Assembly (NCBI GenBank): GCA_029204225.1
Contig: CM055099.1
Coordinates: forward strand, 50,137,918 to 50,201,917
From: Diphasiastrum complanatum
Taxonomy: Eukaryota; Streptophyta; Lycopodiopsida; Lycopodiales; Lycopodiaceae
Direction of reading: 5' to 3'
DNA: 64,000 bases
The position numbers and the translations under genes were made by a program. Below are positions 32,003-43,470 of the stretch, one piece after another. The notes beneath the pieces are model-generated. The model searched no databases, was not told where the DNA came from, and was given only the letters and a program-made list of their open reading frames with translations. Each line of letters opens with the position of its first letter. The first letter of the stretch is position 1.

Positions 32003-33154
32003 TGGAGTTATATTGGGTCAACAAAAAACAACTCTTTGTAGTAGCGCCGTAGACGATCGCCATTTACGACAGTGTCAAGGAGTACTCTGTCAAGTGTTTC
32101 CAATTCAACTGCTCCATTAGGAAAGATTTTATTTATGACATATGGCCCTTCGCTTCTGAATTTTAATTTTCATGGGTGCTTCTTGGATGTGAAGAGAAGC
32201 ACCTGATCACCTAAGTGTAAGTCTTTATTGTGTAGGTGACGATCATGCCAGACTTTCTGGCGACATTTGTTAACTAATTGTGCGTGATACAATATGAGTC
32301 GAGTCTCACACAATTGGGCTAACGTAAATAGCCTGTTTTGGACTTCTTATTCAATTGTAACTTTCTCATTTTAATCAGTAGAGAAAGCTTGCATGACTCG
32401 CAAGGAAGGAACTATGAATTCTACATGCATTACTACCTCTTGACCATATACGAGATGGAAGGGAGTAACAGTGGCCTTCTTGGGAGTTGTGTGGTATGCC
32501 CATATAGCAAAGAACAATTAGGTTTTCTAATATGATTGACTAGTTTCAACCATCTTAGTTAGGATCTTACAAATGGTCTTGTTCGTCGATTTTGCCTGGC
32601 CATTATATCTGGGATAAAATGGCATACTTTTGCGGTGGACAACAAGGTAATGGCATAGGAAATTATCGATCACTTCATTTAAGAAGTGTGTGCCTCTGTC
32701 ACTAACAAGCTCGATGGAATAGCCCAAACGCGTAATAATGTTTTTATAAAGAAAATGTGCTACGGTTTTCACATTGGTGTCCTTTGTTGCAAGAGCTTCT
32801 ACCCACTTGGTTGCATAATCAATTGCGATCAGGATATAATGTGCTTAGGTGTTTTTGGCTGTTGGGCTGATGGGCCCAACAAAGTCTATACCACACTTAT
32901 GGAAGGCTTCGCCTTCTATAGTGGGTGTAAGCGGGTGAAGTCTGCTTTTGTATTCTCTTTGGCTCGTTGGCAAACATCACATGTTTTGATGATAGCAAAG
33001 GTATCCTTAAACAATGATGGCCACCATAAGCCTGCTCTGAATATGATCTTAGCAGTCGCTTCAGTAGAGAAGTGACCGCCACCAATGTCCTCATGTGCAT
33101 GAGATATGATAGAACGGATCTAAGATTCATAAGCACATATGCGTATAATACCAT
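32003..33154 (-). pseudogene. Integrase of the second gypsy element
   Basis: Inserts element cDNA into the genome. Near 32930-33120 is the H2C2 zinc finger, with HEDIGGGHFSTEATAKII, GLWWPSLFKD and CDVCQRAKE. At 32527-32772 is part of the catalytic core, with LVSDRGTHFLNEVIDNFL holding the second Asp and FYPRYNGQAKSTNKT. The residue in the position of the catalytic Glu is Lys. At 32040-32260 is the C-terminal domain, with GDQVLLF, KLKFRSEGPYVI, FPNGAVEL and VNGDRLRRYY. Stops separate the parts. Loss of Glu and the stops mean no activity. Confidence 0.8.
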
Positions 33155-33817
33155 CAGCGCCCCTTTTATATAATTGTTCCGCGATGAGTTGAAAGAGTGC
33201 TGCCTTAAGCAAAAAATTTCTTTTGGCCACTGTATTTAGGCCTTTTTTGAATCTGCTTGTTGTGAGAAACCAAGTTACTTCCTTAGCCCATAAGGGAATG
33301 GCATCGATCTGGAAAAGGCATGCATCAGGTAGGTTGTTGTTGATTGGTGCAGGTGCATCAGCCTTTTCAGCATTGGAAAGTCTGGAAAAGTGGTCAGCCA
33401 TGAAGTATTGTGTTCCTTTCCTGACGACTATGTGGAAATTGAATTTCTAAAGTATCAAGAGCCATCGAACTATGTTTTACAGGATTTATTAACAATATAT
33501 AACAGTGCTTGATGGTTTATGTAGAAAGCAAAGGTTTGGTCTAACAAATAGTGTTGGAGTTGCTGCATGGCATAGACCATGGCCAATCGCTCTATTGTTG
33601 TATAGTTTACTTCAACAGCCACCAGTTGTCTGCTCAAGAAACATATTAAAAAATCTTTTTCATATTCGTCCGGTTGTGGTGGGATACCTCCTATGACATA
33701 CTTACTTGCGTCAGTATGCACATGGAATTCCTTTGTGTAATCTAGGGAACGAAGTATGGGTGCAGTAGTAAGCACTCTTTTCAAGTCCTCAAAAGCTTTA
33801 TGCGTCCTTTGGTCCAT
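33155..33817 (-). pseudogene. RNase H and linker of the second gypsy element
   Basis: At 33470-33817 the RNase H region shows APILRSLDYTKEFHVHTDAS, VAVEVNYTTIERLAMVYAMQ and FYINHQALLYIV. The usual DHQ Asp of this region reads Asn. At 33120-33401 the linker reads MADHFSRLSNAEKADAPAP and LPDACLFQIDAIPLWAKEV, as in related elements between RNase H and integrase. A stop divides the two frames. Confidence 0.75.
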
Positions 33818-34662
33818 CTAGGGTCGACAACAACTAAATAAACGAGTCGTGCTGTACCGGCATAGTCAATTATGAAGATGCAGTAATAGTTAGTATGGCT
33901 AGGAAGACGTTAATGTCTTTCACCGTTGTAGGTAGAGGCATCTCAACTATAACCTTGATCTTTGAAGGATCTGTAGAAATACCATCCTTCGAAATGATAT
34001 GTCCAAGGACAACCCATGGGTTATCCAAATTTGACATTTTTCAGGGTTTAGTGATATACCAAACCTACGACAGCGAATGAAAAACTTTTCAAGTGCTTCG
34101 AGGTGTTTGTCTGTAGAAGAATGTACACCCAAATCATCTAGATAAATCTCGACAATTCGATGTAACAAATCTTGGAACGCCATTTGCATGACACATTGGA
34201 ACGTGGAAGGGCCATTGCATAAGCCGAAAGGCATGACATTGTAAGCATAAACGCCATTTTCTGTGGCAAAGGTTGTCTTGTATTTATCTTCAGGGGCTAT
34301 TTGAATTAGAAAATAGCCACTAAAACCATCTAAGAAGCTGAAAGCTTCAGCTCCTGCCATTTCCTCGAGGATTTTTGTTGTTAAACACAAAAAGAAGTGG
34401 TTTTTTAAAGTCCCGCGTTAAGGTTTTTGAGATCAATGCAGATACGAAGCTTGTCGTTTTTCTTGGGAACCACCACGATGGGTGATACCCAACTTGTGTG
34501 GTGGACTTCATAAATGAAACCAGCATCAAGAAGCTTCCTAATATCTTCGTCAATTTGTACATGATAAACCGGGTTACAACAGTAAGGCTTAGCCTGAATA
34601 GGCTTAGCGTTCTCCTCTAATGGAATGGTATGGACAACTATTTCAGGTGGGACACCCTTCAT
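33818..34662 (-). pseudogene. Reverse transcriptase of the second gypsy element
   Basis: The N-terminal part at 34405-34662 has GVPPEIVVHTIPLEENAKPI and VVPKKNDKLRICIDLKNLN. The palm at 33947-34390 has AEAFSFLDGFSGYFLIQIA, YAYNVMPFGLCNGPSTF and catalytic YLDDLGVHS. A frame change at about 34395 separates them. All the motifs deleted from the first gypsy element are present here, so this copy shows what that element lost. Confidence 0.85.
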
Positions 34663-34969
34663 TTCAATATAATTCTAGGCAAATACATCTTTGTATTTGC
34701 GTAGTAAGGTCTCCAGATCAAGAAGTTGACTGGGTGTGAGGTGGGCTCTGATGAACAATGTGACTTACATCCTCATCAGTATCTTTAAGATTGAGCTCTA
34801 TGGTCTTTGATGATCCTTCAAAGGACTGAGAAGCTTGTGCAGATTCCCGTTGGGGTTGTGGCAACTGGATGACCACGTCATCAAGTGTGGAATCTTTGAA
34901 TTTTCTTGGTAGTCAAATGGAGGTTCCACAAAGTTCTCTAAAACTTTGGGAATCATTGGTGTAGATGTG

Positions 34970-35728
34970 CTAGTAGATGTGGAAGCTTGATTGGAGGGTC
35001 GGTCCTTTTGTTGTTCGGACTGGCTTTATGGGTTGCTTAAGCATCTCACACATTTTTTTTTGTCTCTCGATTAGTTTGGTGTCAACGATTTTATTTTTTT
35101 GTAACCGAGGGTTTTTGGTTTGTTGAGGAGGCGGTGTGGTTGCCTCTCGAATCAATTCTTTGTTTATTGTATCCCAAACTTCGTCTGGATACATGTCCCA
35201 TTGGTAGACCTTTGGTTTAGGTCGATAGGTCATTGTGTTGGGTACTTTGGACGTGAGTTGCACATGAGCCATAGGCCCTAGCTATTTAATCTTCTTGGGA
35301 ATGGATTTTGGTGCGTAACATTTTTGATTGAGATATAGGAGAACGTGTTTGTCAGTCATGACTTCATCATTCAACGAGAGACCATCATTTTCCGAAACAT
35401 GGGCGGCAGAGATACTAGATTCTCCTGGGCACCAAGCTTTAGGAATTGGGTCAATCATCATTAGTGGAATGATGGGCGTCTCTATGTCCATAGAAGATGG
35501 TAGAATGTATGTGTCTTCTGGGGTAGTTTCTATTCGGCATCTGTTGGAATCAGCATAGTCCACAGTGGTCAGTGCTTGACCCCAATTTATTATATCGGTT
35601 GATATTGTATAGTGTCCTTTCCGGTGGATTGGAACACTATCGGTAGCAGATACTTCTAGATAATCTTTGTAGTGCATAGGTAAGGTGATGCTAGTCCCCT
35701 TAGCAACACCTATATTCATGAAATTCAT
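34970..35728 (-). pseudogene. Linker between protease and reverse transcriptase (gypsy 2)
   Basis: Two open frames (35282-35728 and 34970-35272) match the spacer region of the first element, for example INWGQALTTVDYAD compared with VNWNEALATIDCTA. No retropepsin Asp motif was found here or in 35760-36110, so protease appears to have been lost. Little else can be said. Confidence 0.5.
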
Positions 35729-36114
35729 TGGAATCTGAGGAATTTTTGGAATCTCATCAGGTTTTCACTATTTATCTGGGATATTAGGCAGCTGAAAACT
35801 TCTATGGATATAGCTTTGAAGGCTGGTGAAAGATTTCATGGCACTATGGAACAACATTGTGATCTGAGCCTACAAAAGTTCGGAGAAAACTTTGAGTCCC
35901 AGTAGAGAGTGCTCTTTAGTGAGGATCGGAGCAGATAACGGACGGTCCATGTTCTGTTCCTCCTAAAAAACTCATCTCAAAATTTGTTGTATCATCGTTG
36001 TTCCACTCGTGGGTCGGGGTGGTCTCGTGGTAATGTGGAAGCTATCAAAGAGCTTCCTGAATGGTCAATAGATTTGTCTATGTCTAGCTGCTGTTGTTGA
36101 TTTTATTCTTGAGC

Positions 36115-36900
36115 TCAACTGAGGACTCTAACAGGTTCGGAAGAGATATGTCGTAGGTGTAGGATCCTGTTTGGTTGCTTTGGGCAATCTTTGAAGCTGT
36201 GTTTTTGAACACAGTTTGGACATTCAATATGGTATTGGTTTTTTACTTTACAATCGACCATAAAATGTCCCGTTTCACCACAGATGAAACACATGTTAAT
36301 CATAGGTCTTGTGGCAATGGCATAGCCATCTTGGATGGCTAGTAGTCTTGGAGTTTCTGGATTTGGGAAATACTCATCTCGTTTCCATGAGCATGAGGCA
36401 TCTTCATGATAGTGTGTTGAACTACCAGAAGTGGGTGTGGGATTTGGATGGTATGTTTGATTGTAGGAGTTATCGACAAAATGTGTTGGAGCGGATTCTT
36501 TATGGGGTGGATGTTTATGTGCTTCTACGTCTTGATGGCCCCTTGGAGGTGGACCTAAGAGTGCCAATTGAGGTTGAAGTTCATGCTTGGGTTGTCTTGG
36601 CAACTCTTGGATAGGGACTTGTAGTTTGTTTCGTGGAGGATATTGATGTGATGGATTCCGTGAAACAAATTGGTTTTTAGAAGGCTGGTATTGTCCTCCT
36701 GATTGGTCGTGATGCTGGTTTCGTGGATTGTAGTAGCATCAAAATGAGGACTGTCCCATGAAGTCACATATTTCATATTTAATCAAGGAGGTATCCGGGA
36801 CCAATTGATAATATGGGCACTCATTTCTAGTGTGTGCACTTCTACAATGAGGGCACTAGGTATTCTCACATCTATGATGGATTTGGCCAGTGGGTGACTG
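36115..36900 (-). pseudogene. Gag zinc-knuckle region (gypsy 2)
   Basis: The nucleocapsid segment of Gag, rich in Pro and His. Three knuckles are visible on the minus strand: CPHCRSAHTRNEC near 36840, CFICGETGHFMVDC and CPNCVQKHSFKDC at 36180-36300. Only the middle one has the classical spacing; the other two have three residues before His, as in the first gypsy element. Frame breaks separate the first knuckle from the rest. Confidence 0.75.
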
Positions 36901-37140
36901 ACCTGGCATGAAACTCTGTATAGACTTCAGGGTGTTTTGAAACTCTTTCGTAAGTTTCTCAATTTGTTGTTGGTGTTGCTGGTTAAGCAACTCCATCTGA
37001 GTTTTTCATAGTTGTTCTCAAGTTTTCTCATTTGGTCTAGTCATGAACAACATGGTGTGCTCTCCGATCTCTAGGTTCAACATCCAATTCCTCATCCTCT
37101 TCACGGATGGTGTCACAGACATGGCTTGTTTTAATGATGT

Positions 37141-37836
37141 CTATTCATCATTAGATCTGAGTTCACATCTGATCCATTTGGGAAGTCCACCTAGAAACCA
37201 AATGATGAGCATGGACTCCGTGGGTTGTTCTTGTATCTGACTTTTTAAGCGTTTAAATCTTTCAATATAGTCACATACTTTCTCATCCTTTGTCATTTTA
37301 ATACTACTTAGTTTGACAAAGGGACTCTCGATCAAGCAAAATGGTTTGAATCGCTTGATGAAGGATTCTTTCAAGAGTGACCAATCTCATTTATCTTCAT
37401 GATCCAGTTTGAAGAACCATTCACGTGCCCGATCAATCATGGTCATCGAGAACAATTGTACCATGGCTTCGGGTGATGTCTCACAATAGACATCGCAAGC
37501 ATTCTTAGAGACTTGGGGAAATCTTTGGGGATCTGAATTGCCATCGTACTTAGGAAGGTCTAGCTTGGGTGTGTGTTTTTCAGTACGTGGACCCTGGTTA
37601 ACAAAAGCTCCATTTGAGTGAGCTCTTGCATGTGAAGACTCAACAACATGCAATTGTGGCTGGTCATAGGCAATTTTAGCTCTCATAGGCTCCCATCTCT
37701 CGAATGGATTGGTGGATGGCTTGTGGACTTGTGATTTCCTACGAGAGTACCGATTGTATCTGTTTTGCTTTGTGGAAGGAGATACCATCTCGGGTGGATA
37801 GTCCTCTGTGGAATTTGGATCGTAAGGACGGTCCAT
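37141..37836 (-). pseudogene. Gag capsid part (gypsy 2)
   Basis: At 37387-37836 an open frame begins MDRPYDPNSTEDYPPEM and holds KLDLPKYDGNSDPQRF. At 37141-37374 it continues as MKESFIKRFKPF, CDYIERFKRLKSQ and IIWFLGGLPKWIRCEL. One stop separates the two. It matches 9098-9787 segment by segment. Confidence 0.8.
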
Positions 37837-38044
37837 GTGGAAGGTCTAGAGTACTGTAGGATGGTGAGATTTGGGCTTCTTGTACTTTCTTTTTCTTTTT
37901 TACACTCTGGATGCAAAATATATTAAGGTATAGTAATCAGAGAATTGTAATTTGTGTGTATCCAAATGGCACAGTATACAAGGTAGTGATATTGCAAAAG
38001 AACTTAGCTGTAGTTGTGGCAATTGGCTAGTGAAAAAGTCTGGT

Positions 38045-38700
38045 CAAATATGGAGTCTACTTTTAAGTAGAGCTTTGCTCGGTCGAGATGTCAATGCAAT
38101 GACTTGGTTGAGAATTGAAAATGGGATCAGTCGAGATGACATTGCAAAGACTTGGTTGAGGTTCAAGTGATGGATTTGGTCGAGATCTGACAGAAATACT
38201 CGGTCGAGATCAGACTGAGAAATTCGATCAAGATTTGACTAAAGTACTCGGTCGAGAACGAGTCGAGAACGGATTGAAAAATTTGGTCGAGAACTGAGTG
38301 AGATATTGGTCGAGATCTTAACTGAGAGATTCAGTCGAGATCTTAACTGAGGGATTCGGTCGAGATCTTAGCTGAGGGACTCGGTCGAGATCTTAACTGA
38401 GGGACTCAATCGAGGCCTTAACTGAGAGATTTGGTCGAGATCTTAATTGAGAGATTCGGTCAAGATCTTAACTAAGAGATTTGGTCGAGATCTTAACTGA
38501 GAGACTCGATCAAGATTTTAGTGAAAAGTTCAGTTGAGATTTGATGTAGAGGCTCGGTTGAAATGAAATATGGACTCAGTTAAGTCCAGATGTAAGTCAT
38601 GGGACTAGACCATGAGTGGAGCTTGAAGACTCAACTGAAGACTTGGAGCTAGAGACTCGGTTAAACCAAAGTGACGGGCTTGGTCGAGATGAAGAGCGTG
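38045..38700. repeat. Minisatellite with 25-bp unit GGTCGAGATCTTAACTGAGA
   Basis: About 17 units of a phrase beginning YGGTCGAGATCTTAACTGAG and ending in GAGAYT. The central eight or so (38305-38520) are almost exact at 25 bp, and the outer ones are longer or diverged. Solitary relatives occur at 31545-31590, on the far side of the gypsy 2 element. Confidence 0.85.
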
Positions 38701-38936
38701 ATACTTTAAGAACTTGTTGGATAGCATAGATATTTTGATTTTGTGTATGTTGTGTGTCTGTGTATTGGTGGGAAATGGTGCCAAATGTTCATAGATTCCT
38801 ACTGAAAACCTGTGAAACACTTAGCTAATTGGTTTTTTTGATTCCCTATCTCTGGAATCCGGGTGTTTCTGCCCGTTCCAGGCATTTAGCTCTTTAGATG
38901 TTATCTTCTTGGTTCAAGCCAGATCAGGCAGAAAGA

Positions 38937-39150
38937 TTGGAATTTGTTGTAGTATATTTCTCAGCCTATCAATGGGATGCTCTGGTAGCGTTCACTCTAG
39001 TTGCAAGTGCACAATCAAACATGCAACTCAAACCATTCATTCAACATTGGGGTTCGTTGTACAATATTTTCCAGGCTGTCAGTGGGATGCTTGGGTAGCA
39101 TTCACTCCAGTTGCAAGCACACAATCAAACATGCAACTCAAACCATTCAT
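38937..39150 (+). repeat. 110-bp tandem duplication
   Basis: TTGGAATTTGTTGTAGTATA... starting at 38937 is repeated from 39047 as TTGGGGTTCGTTGTACAATA.... The unit is 110 bp, with about 12-15% differences. Both copies share CAATCAAACATGCAACTCAA. Confidence 0.85.
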
Positions 39151-39307
39151 CTACGAATCTACATGCAGCACTAATGAGTTCCAATCGATTTTTGCTACTA
39201 TCTACTTCTAGAACGTTAGAAAACAAACAAGATGCTCAATTTAATCTAAAAATCAATAGAATTGAAAGCAAGAAACAAGAAACTAAATACTAAACAACAT
39301 ACTGAAA

Positions 39308-39347
39308 GTCCAAAGATCAAGAAACACACATTTCTTGATTCTTGGAC
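39308..39347. repeat. 17-bp hairpin
   Basis: GTCCAAAGATCAAGAAA pairs with TTTCTTGATTCTTGGAC (15 of 17) around a CACACA loop. Confidence 0.6.
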
Positions 39348-39789
39348 AGCCCAAGAACATCAAGAATTGGAATGATGCCAAAATTTCCCTACATCAAAGA
39401 GGCTCGAATTCCTATAGTAGTGGAGTTGCATGGAAAATCCACTTTAGCTAGTTAACTCAACTAACAGGGATCCACATGTAAAACTGCATGCATGGATATT
39501 GCATGTACTGCATGTCACCTCTCAAAATTGCCTCGACATGTGTAGATCATGAAAACTACTTTGCATGTTGCATGCACTGATTGCATGTTGCTTGCATGCA
39601 CACTGAATGCATGTAATCTAAACTTTTGCATGACATCAAGATTGAATCTACCTAACTCAAACTCGGCCTATTCTAGAAGGTTATGTGCTCAATTCACATA
39701 CCTTTATGTACAATAAAATATACAATGGAAATGAGATAGGCATGGCCCCAAAACTCGAGATAGGAAGATATAATCTACTAATCTTCACA

Positions 39790-41583
39790 CTCCTCCTTAA
39801 AATATATGTTTATATCCAACATAGGCTTTGAAATTAAGCCAAGGTTAGACCTCATCTTGATAAAAACATTCTTGAGTAATGGCTTGGTGTGCAACACAAT
39901 TTGAAGATCCAACATGCTCCAATAAGATCTCTCTCCCAATAACTTTCTCTTACAAATGATGAGCTACCTCGATGTGTTTGCTCCTTGCATGGAACACAAG
40001 ATTATTTGCAAGAGCCTGAGCCGAGATGTTATCATTCTTGATAATTGGAAGGTCTTCATCTCCATAACACTTTAGCTCCAAGAGTAGCCTCTTGATCCAT
40101 AAAACCTCTTTTGTTGTGGTTGTAAGGGATTTGTATTCAGCTTCACAGTATGATAAGGATATAGTTGCTTGCTTCTTTGATAGCCAAGAAACTAGATTTC
40201 CTCCAAGAAAAATTGTGTAAGCACTTGTGGATTTTCTATCCAACCTGTCTTTTACAAAATTTGAATCTAAAAAAGCAACCAAAGTTAGATTTTCTCCTTT
40301 GTACATTAATCCATAGTCTAAGGTAGAAGATACATATCTCAAGATTCTTTTAGCCAACTTCCAATGATATATCTTCTTGAGCAATGGCTTGGTGTGCAAC
40401 ACAATTTGAAGATCCAACATGCTCCAATAAGATCTCTCTCCCAATAACTTTTTCTCTTACAAAATGATGAGCTACCTCGATGTGTTTGCTCCTTGCATGG
40501 AACATAAGATTATTTGCAAGAGCTTGAGCCGAGATGTTATCATTCTTGATAATTGGAAGGTCTTCATCTCCATAACACTTTAGCTCCAAGAGTAGCCTCT
40601 TGATCCATAAAACCTCTTTTGTTGTGGTTGTAAGGGATTTGTATTTAGCTTCACAGGATGATAAGGATATAGTTGCTTGCTTCTTTGATATCCAAGAAAC
40701 TAGATTTCCTCCAAGAAAAATTGTGTAGGCACTTGTTAATTTTCTATCCAACCTGTCTCCTACAAAATCTGAATCTGAAAAAGCAACCAAAGTTAGATTT
40801 TCTCCTTTGTAGATTAATCCATAGTCTAAGGTAGAAGATAATTATCTCAAGATTCTTTTAGCCAACTTCCAATGATATATCTTTGGATCCTGCATGTGTT
40901 GGCTTAGCTTATGCACACTAAAGCTTAGATCAGGCCTTGTCACAGTTAACCATATAAGTGAGCCAATAAGACTCCTAAAAAGAGTGATGTCCTCGAAGGA
41001 TATTTCATCATATTTTATAGGAACTTTTACAATGTGCTCCATTGGTGTATCTATGCCTTTATAGTTTTCCATTTGGAATTTCTTGAGCATGGAAAATGCA
41101 TATCTACTTTGACTTATGAAAGCATGACCTTTCTAAAAGTCAATTTCAAAGCCTAAAATGTAGTGAAGAACTCCTAAGTCTTGCATCTTAAATTCACTAC
41201 CAATTGCATGCGTAGTTTCTTCAACTAGCTTCTCATTATTTCCACTAATAATGATATCATCTACATAGATGAGAAGAATAATTACAAAGTTATTTACAAA
41301 CTTAATATACAAAGAAGGGTCATATTCACGGAGACAAAATCCGAGTGATATGAGAAAGGAGTTGAGCCTTGCATACCAAGACCTTGGTGCTTGTTTTAGT
41401 CCATAGAGACTTTTGAACAAAAGACAAACTTTTGATTCTTCACCTTCTTTCATGATCACAAATCCAGGTGGTTGCTCCATGTAAATCTCCTCCTCAAGGT
41501 AACCATTGAGAAAGGCATTAGAAACATCAAGCTGAAACATCCTCCAATTGTGATAACATGCAAGAGAAATGAGAATTCTAATT
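39790..41583 (-). pseudogene. Copia reverse transcriptase/RNase H relic
   Basis: Minus-strand copia pol. At 41133-41583 are IRILISLACYHNW, MFQLDVSNAFLNGYLEEEIY, SLYGLKQAPRSWYARL and catalytic LLIYVDDIIISG. At 40842-41090 are MENYKGIDTPMEHIVKVPI and SLIGSLIWLTVTRPDLSFS. RNase H occurs twice (40350-40790 and 39950-40444), with FSDSDFVGDRLDRK, SSCEAKYKSL, KNDNISAQALANN and HARSKHIEVAHH. The wording is close to the intact copia element but clearly another family. The relic is interrupted on the right at 41584, where fold-back DNA begins. Confidence 0.85.
39871..40880 (-). repeat. 505-bp tandem duplication inside the copia relic
   Basis: 39871-40375 and 40376-40880 are near-identical. The join falls inside the coding region, so the downstream end of RNase H runs directly into a second upstream end. 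Confidence 0.85.
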
Positions 41584-42250
41584 CTTGTGCGAGAGGGGAG
41601 TAACCGAGATTAAAGGAGTATACTACGCACACACAAAAGTGTATGGTTGACGTATCGCTCTTGTGCACACACACAAAGACGAGACAATGAGGGAGCAAAC
41701 AGGACGCGCAGAGAAGTGATATGTGCCGAAAATTGTATGAAAATATAGTGCGCAGAGAACTGATATGAGAGAAACCCAAGAAATGTGAAAAAAATAATTT
41801 CGGGGATTGTGCCATTTATAGTTGCCTCACACGTGCGAGTCAACGGTCAATTGTCCATGTGTCATCCTACAATTTGCCCATAACTCTCACACATACGAAG
41901 CCGTACAGTTGCCAGGGGTCATGTACTGATTCGTTGGATCATGGCACGTGTCGACGTTTGATTGGTCTACTCTCTAGACCAAGGTGTGACTGCCACATGG
42001 CAATCATTGATTGGATCATTTGGGTTACACGTGTGACCACACGTGCAAAAAATGAGGCCACATATTCGTGAGGGCGGAGTCATTTTCACTCTTCTTATTT
42101 TCGTGCCATATCGCATCTCTGCGCATCCCGTTTACTCCCTCATCGCCTCGTCTGTCTATGTGCGCACAAGAGCGATACTACGACCGTACATATCACTTTT
42201 GTGCGTTGTTACCTCATTCTCTCTTTTTTTCATTGTAGTCCCTCACATAG
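41584..42250. mobile_element. Fold-back (long inverted repeat) element
   Basis: Sequence from about 41625-41840 is the approximate reverse complement of about 42040-42206, roughly 80% identical. Matched pairs include GTATCGCTCTTGTGC, GACGAGRCRATGAGGGAG and GCGCAGAGA. The centre contains ACACGTGTG-type words. No protein is encoded. It abuts the copia reverse transcriptase relic at 41584. A MITE or long-TIR element is the likely class. Confidence 0.65.
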
Positions 42251-42345
42251 AACCGATACATCCGTACATATTGCACCTTTATGAGCCTTGTTACCGTGCT
42301 CTCATTACTGTTACGATAACTGAGCACTGATCCGATACTACCCTA

Positions 42346-43470
42346 ATGTCTAGGATCAAACAGAGCCGTAGGGATTTCTTCTCTCCAGGTACTTTATCTA
42401 CTAGTACCCTTGGTGTTAATCCACCATGACAGACCAGGCATAACAGGAGCAGATGGCTCTTTGAGATTAAGAAATATCAGAGATCCACCTTGCTCCTGAT
42501 ACCAAGGGCACCATTCTACATAACTATCTGTCATATTACCCGTGATAGTCTGCAGAGTCTTGTCAGGTTCACACTTGGTGCATTGTGGTGCTTGCAGGAG
42601 TCCGCGGAGGACTATTTGGCACTTTATTTTGAAGATTTTTTTTTGCTTTCTATCCATGCTAAGTGGGTCACCATAATGCCCGAAGATTTTCAAATTTTGT
42701 ATAGAATGAGAGAGAGGTTCTGTAAACTTCACAAGGGTGAACCCTCTGCTCCCCGAGATGAACCCCTTGATAGGACTAACCTTCTTACTAAGAGGCCTCA
42801 CATGCAACCTGCCCCTAGAAGGAGCAAGAAATCCTCTGCTCAGGCTCCCAAAAAGGTCCGACGCATGGACCTACAACCTTCCTCATTTGGAAGTGATCAA
42901 ATTGTAAATACTATAGCCCTAGATATTGTGGTCGATTCAGCTACAAACATTTTGGACATTTCCTCCATTGTGAATACTCTCCTCCCTCCTCCCATTAATC
43001 TCAAACATATAGTATATTTAGATTCTAATGATTACTTAAAATTTGAGAAAGATATATCAAATGTTAAAGATAAGATCAACATGCCAATTCTCTTCCTCCA
43101 ACCTTCCTCATCTGGAGGTGATCAAATTGTAAATACTATATCCCTAGATACTGTGGTCGATTCAACCACAAAAAATTTGGACATTTTTTCCATTGTGAAT
43201 ACTCTCCCCCATCCTCCCATTAATCTCAAACATATAGTATATTTAAATTTTGATGATTATTTAAATTTGAGATAGATATATGAAATGCTATAGATAATAT
43301 CGACATGCAAATTCTCTTACAAATAGAAGAAATTGGTTTTACTCTTAGCTTTAGAATCCCAGACTGTATTCAGATGAAGGATAGAAGGGCTTCTATAAGT
43401 GATCCAGTGATAGAGGCGGGTCTCTCCTTACTGCAATTTGTGGGATTCCATGAAGGAATTGTCGCTTCTT
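42346..43470 (+). pseudogene. Histone H3 (CENH3-like) relic with repeat-bearing extension
   Basis: From ATG 42346 one frame reads MSRIKQSRRDF, then the H3 core order FEIKKYQRST, LLIPRAPF, LQESAEDYLALYFEDF, IHAKWVTIMPEDF, ending near 42715. In H3 histones these positions form alphaN, alpha1, alpha2, loop 2 and alpha3. Three places look like plant CENH3 rather than canonical H3: LLIP (not LLIR), AEDYL (not AEAYL) and DF in place of DI. Loop 1 is one residue longer than in H3. One in-frame TGA occurs at codon 28 (42427). A basic stretch (RRSKKSSAQAPKKVRR) follows, then two 75-codon repeats, then after a frame change a final segment ending at TAG near 43470. No introns are visible, so a retrocopy is possible. 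A centromeric role is not shown. Confidence 0.6.
42871..43318 (+). repeat. Two 225-bp in-frame tandem units
   Basis: Units start CTACAACCTTCCTC (42871) and CTCCAACCTTCCTC (43096), exactly 75 codons apart. Each encodes DQIVNTI, VVDS, SIVNTL and INLKHIVYL segments. The second unit acquires a stop near its end (43273). Confidence 0.85.

Larger units (their letters stand above)
32003..37836 (-). mobile_element. Second Ty3/gypsy element, decayed, minus strand
   Basis: Gag, zinc knuckles, reverse transcriptase, RNase H and integrase follow in canonical order, each broken by stops or frame shifts. Its Gag and pol wording (LDLPKYDGNSDPQRF, YLDDLGVHS, SLNPEKCQIW) is close to the element at 5.6-16 kb. 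LTR boundaries and primer site were not located. Confidence 0.85.

Noticed and set aside
36309-36614. 101-codon plus-strand frame
   Set aside because: Antisense shadow of the gypsy 2 Gag zinc-knuckle region.
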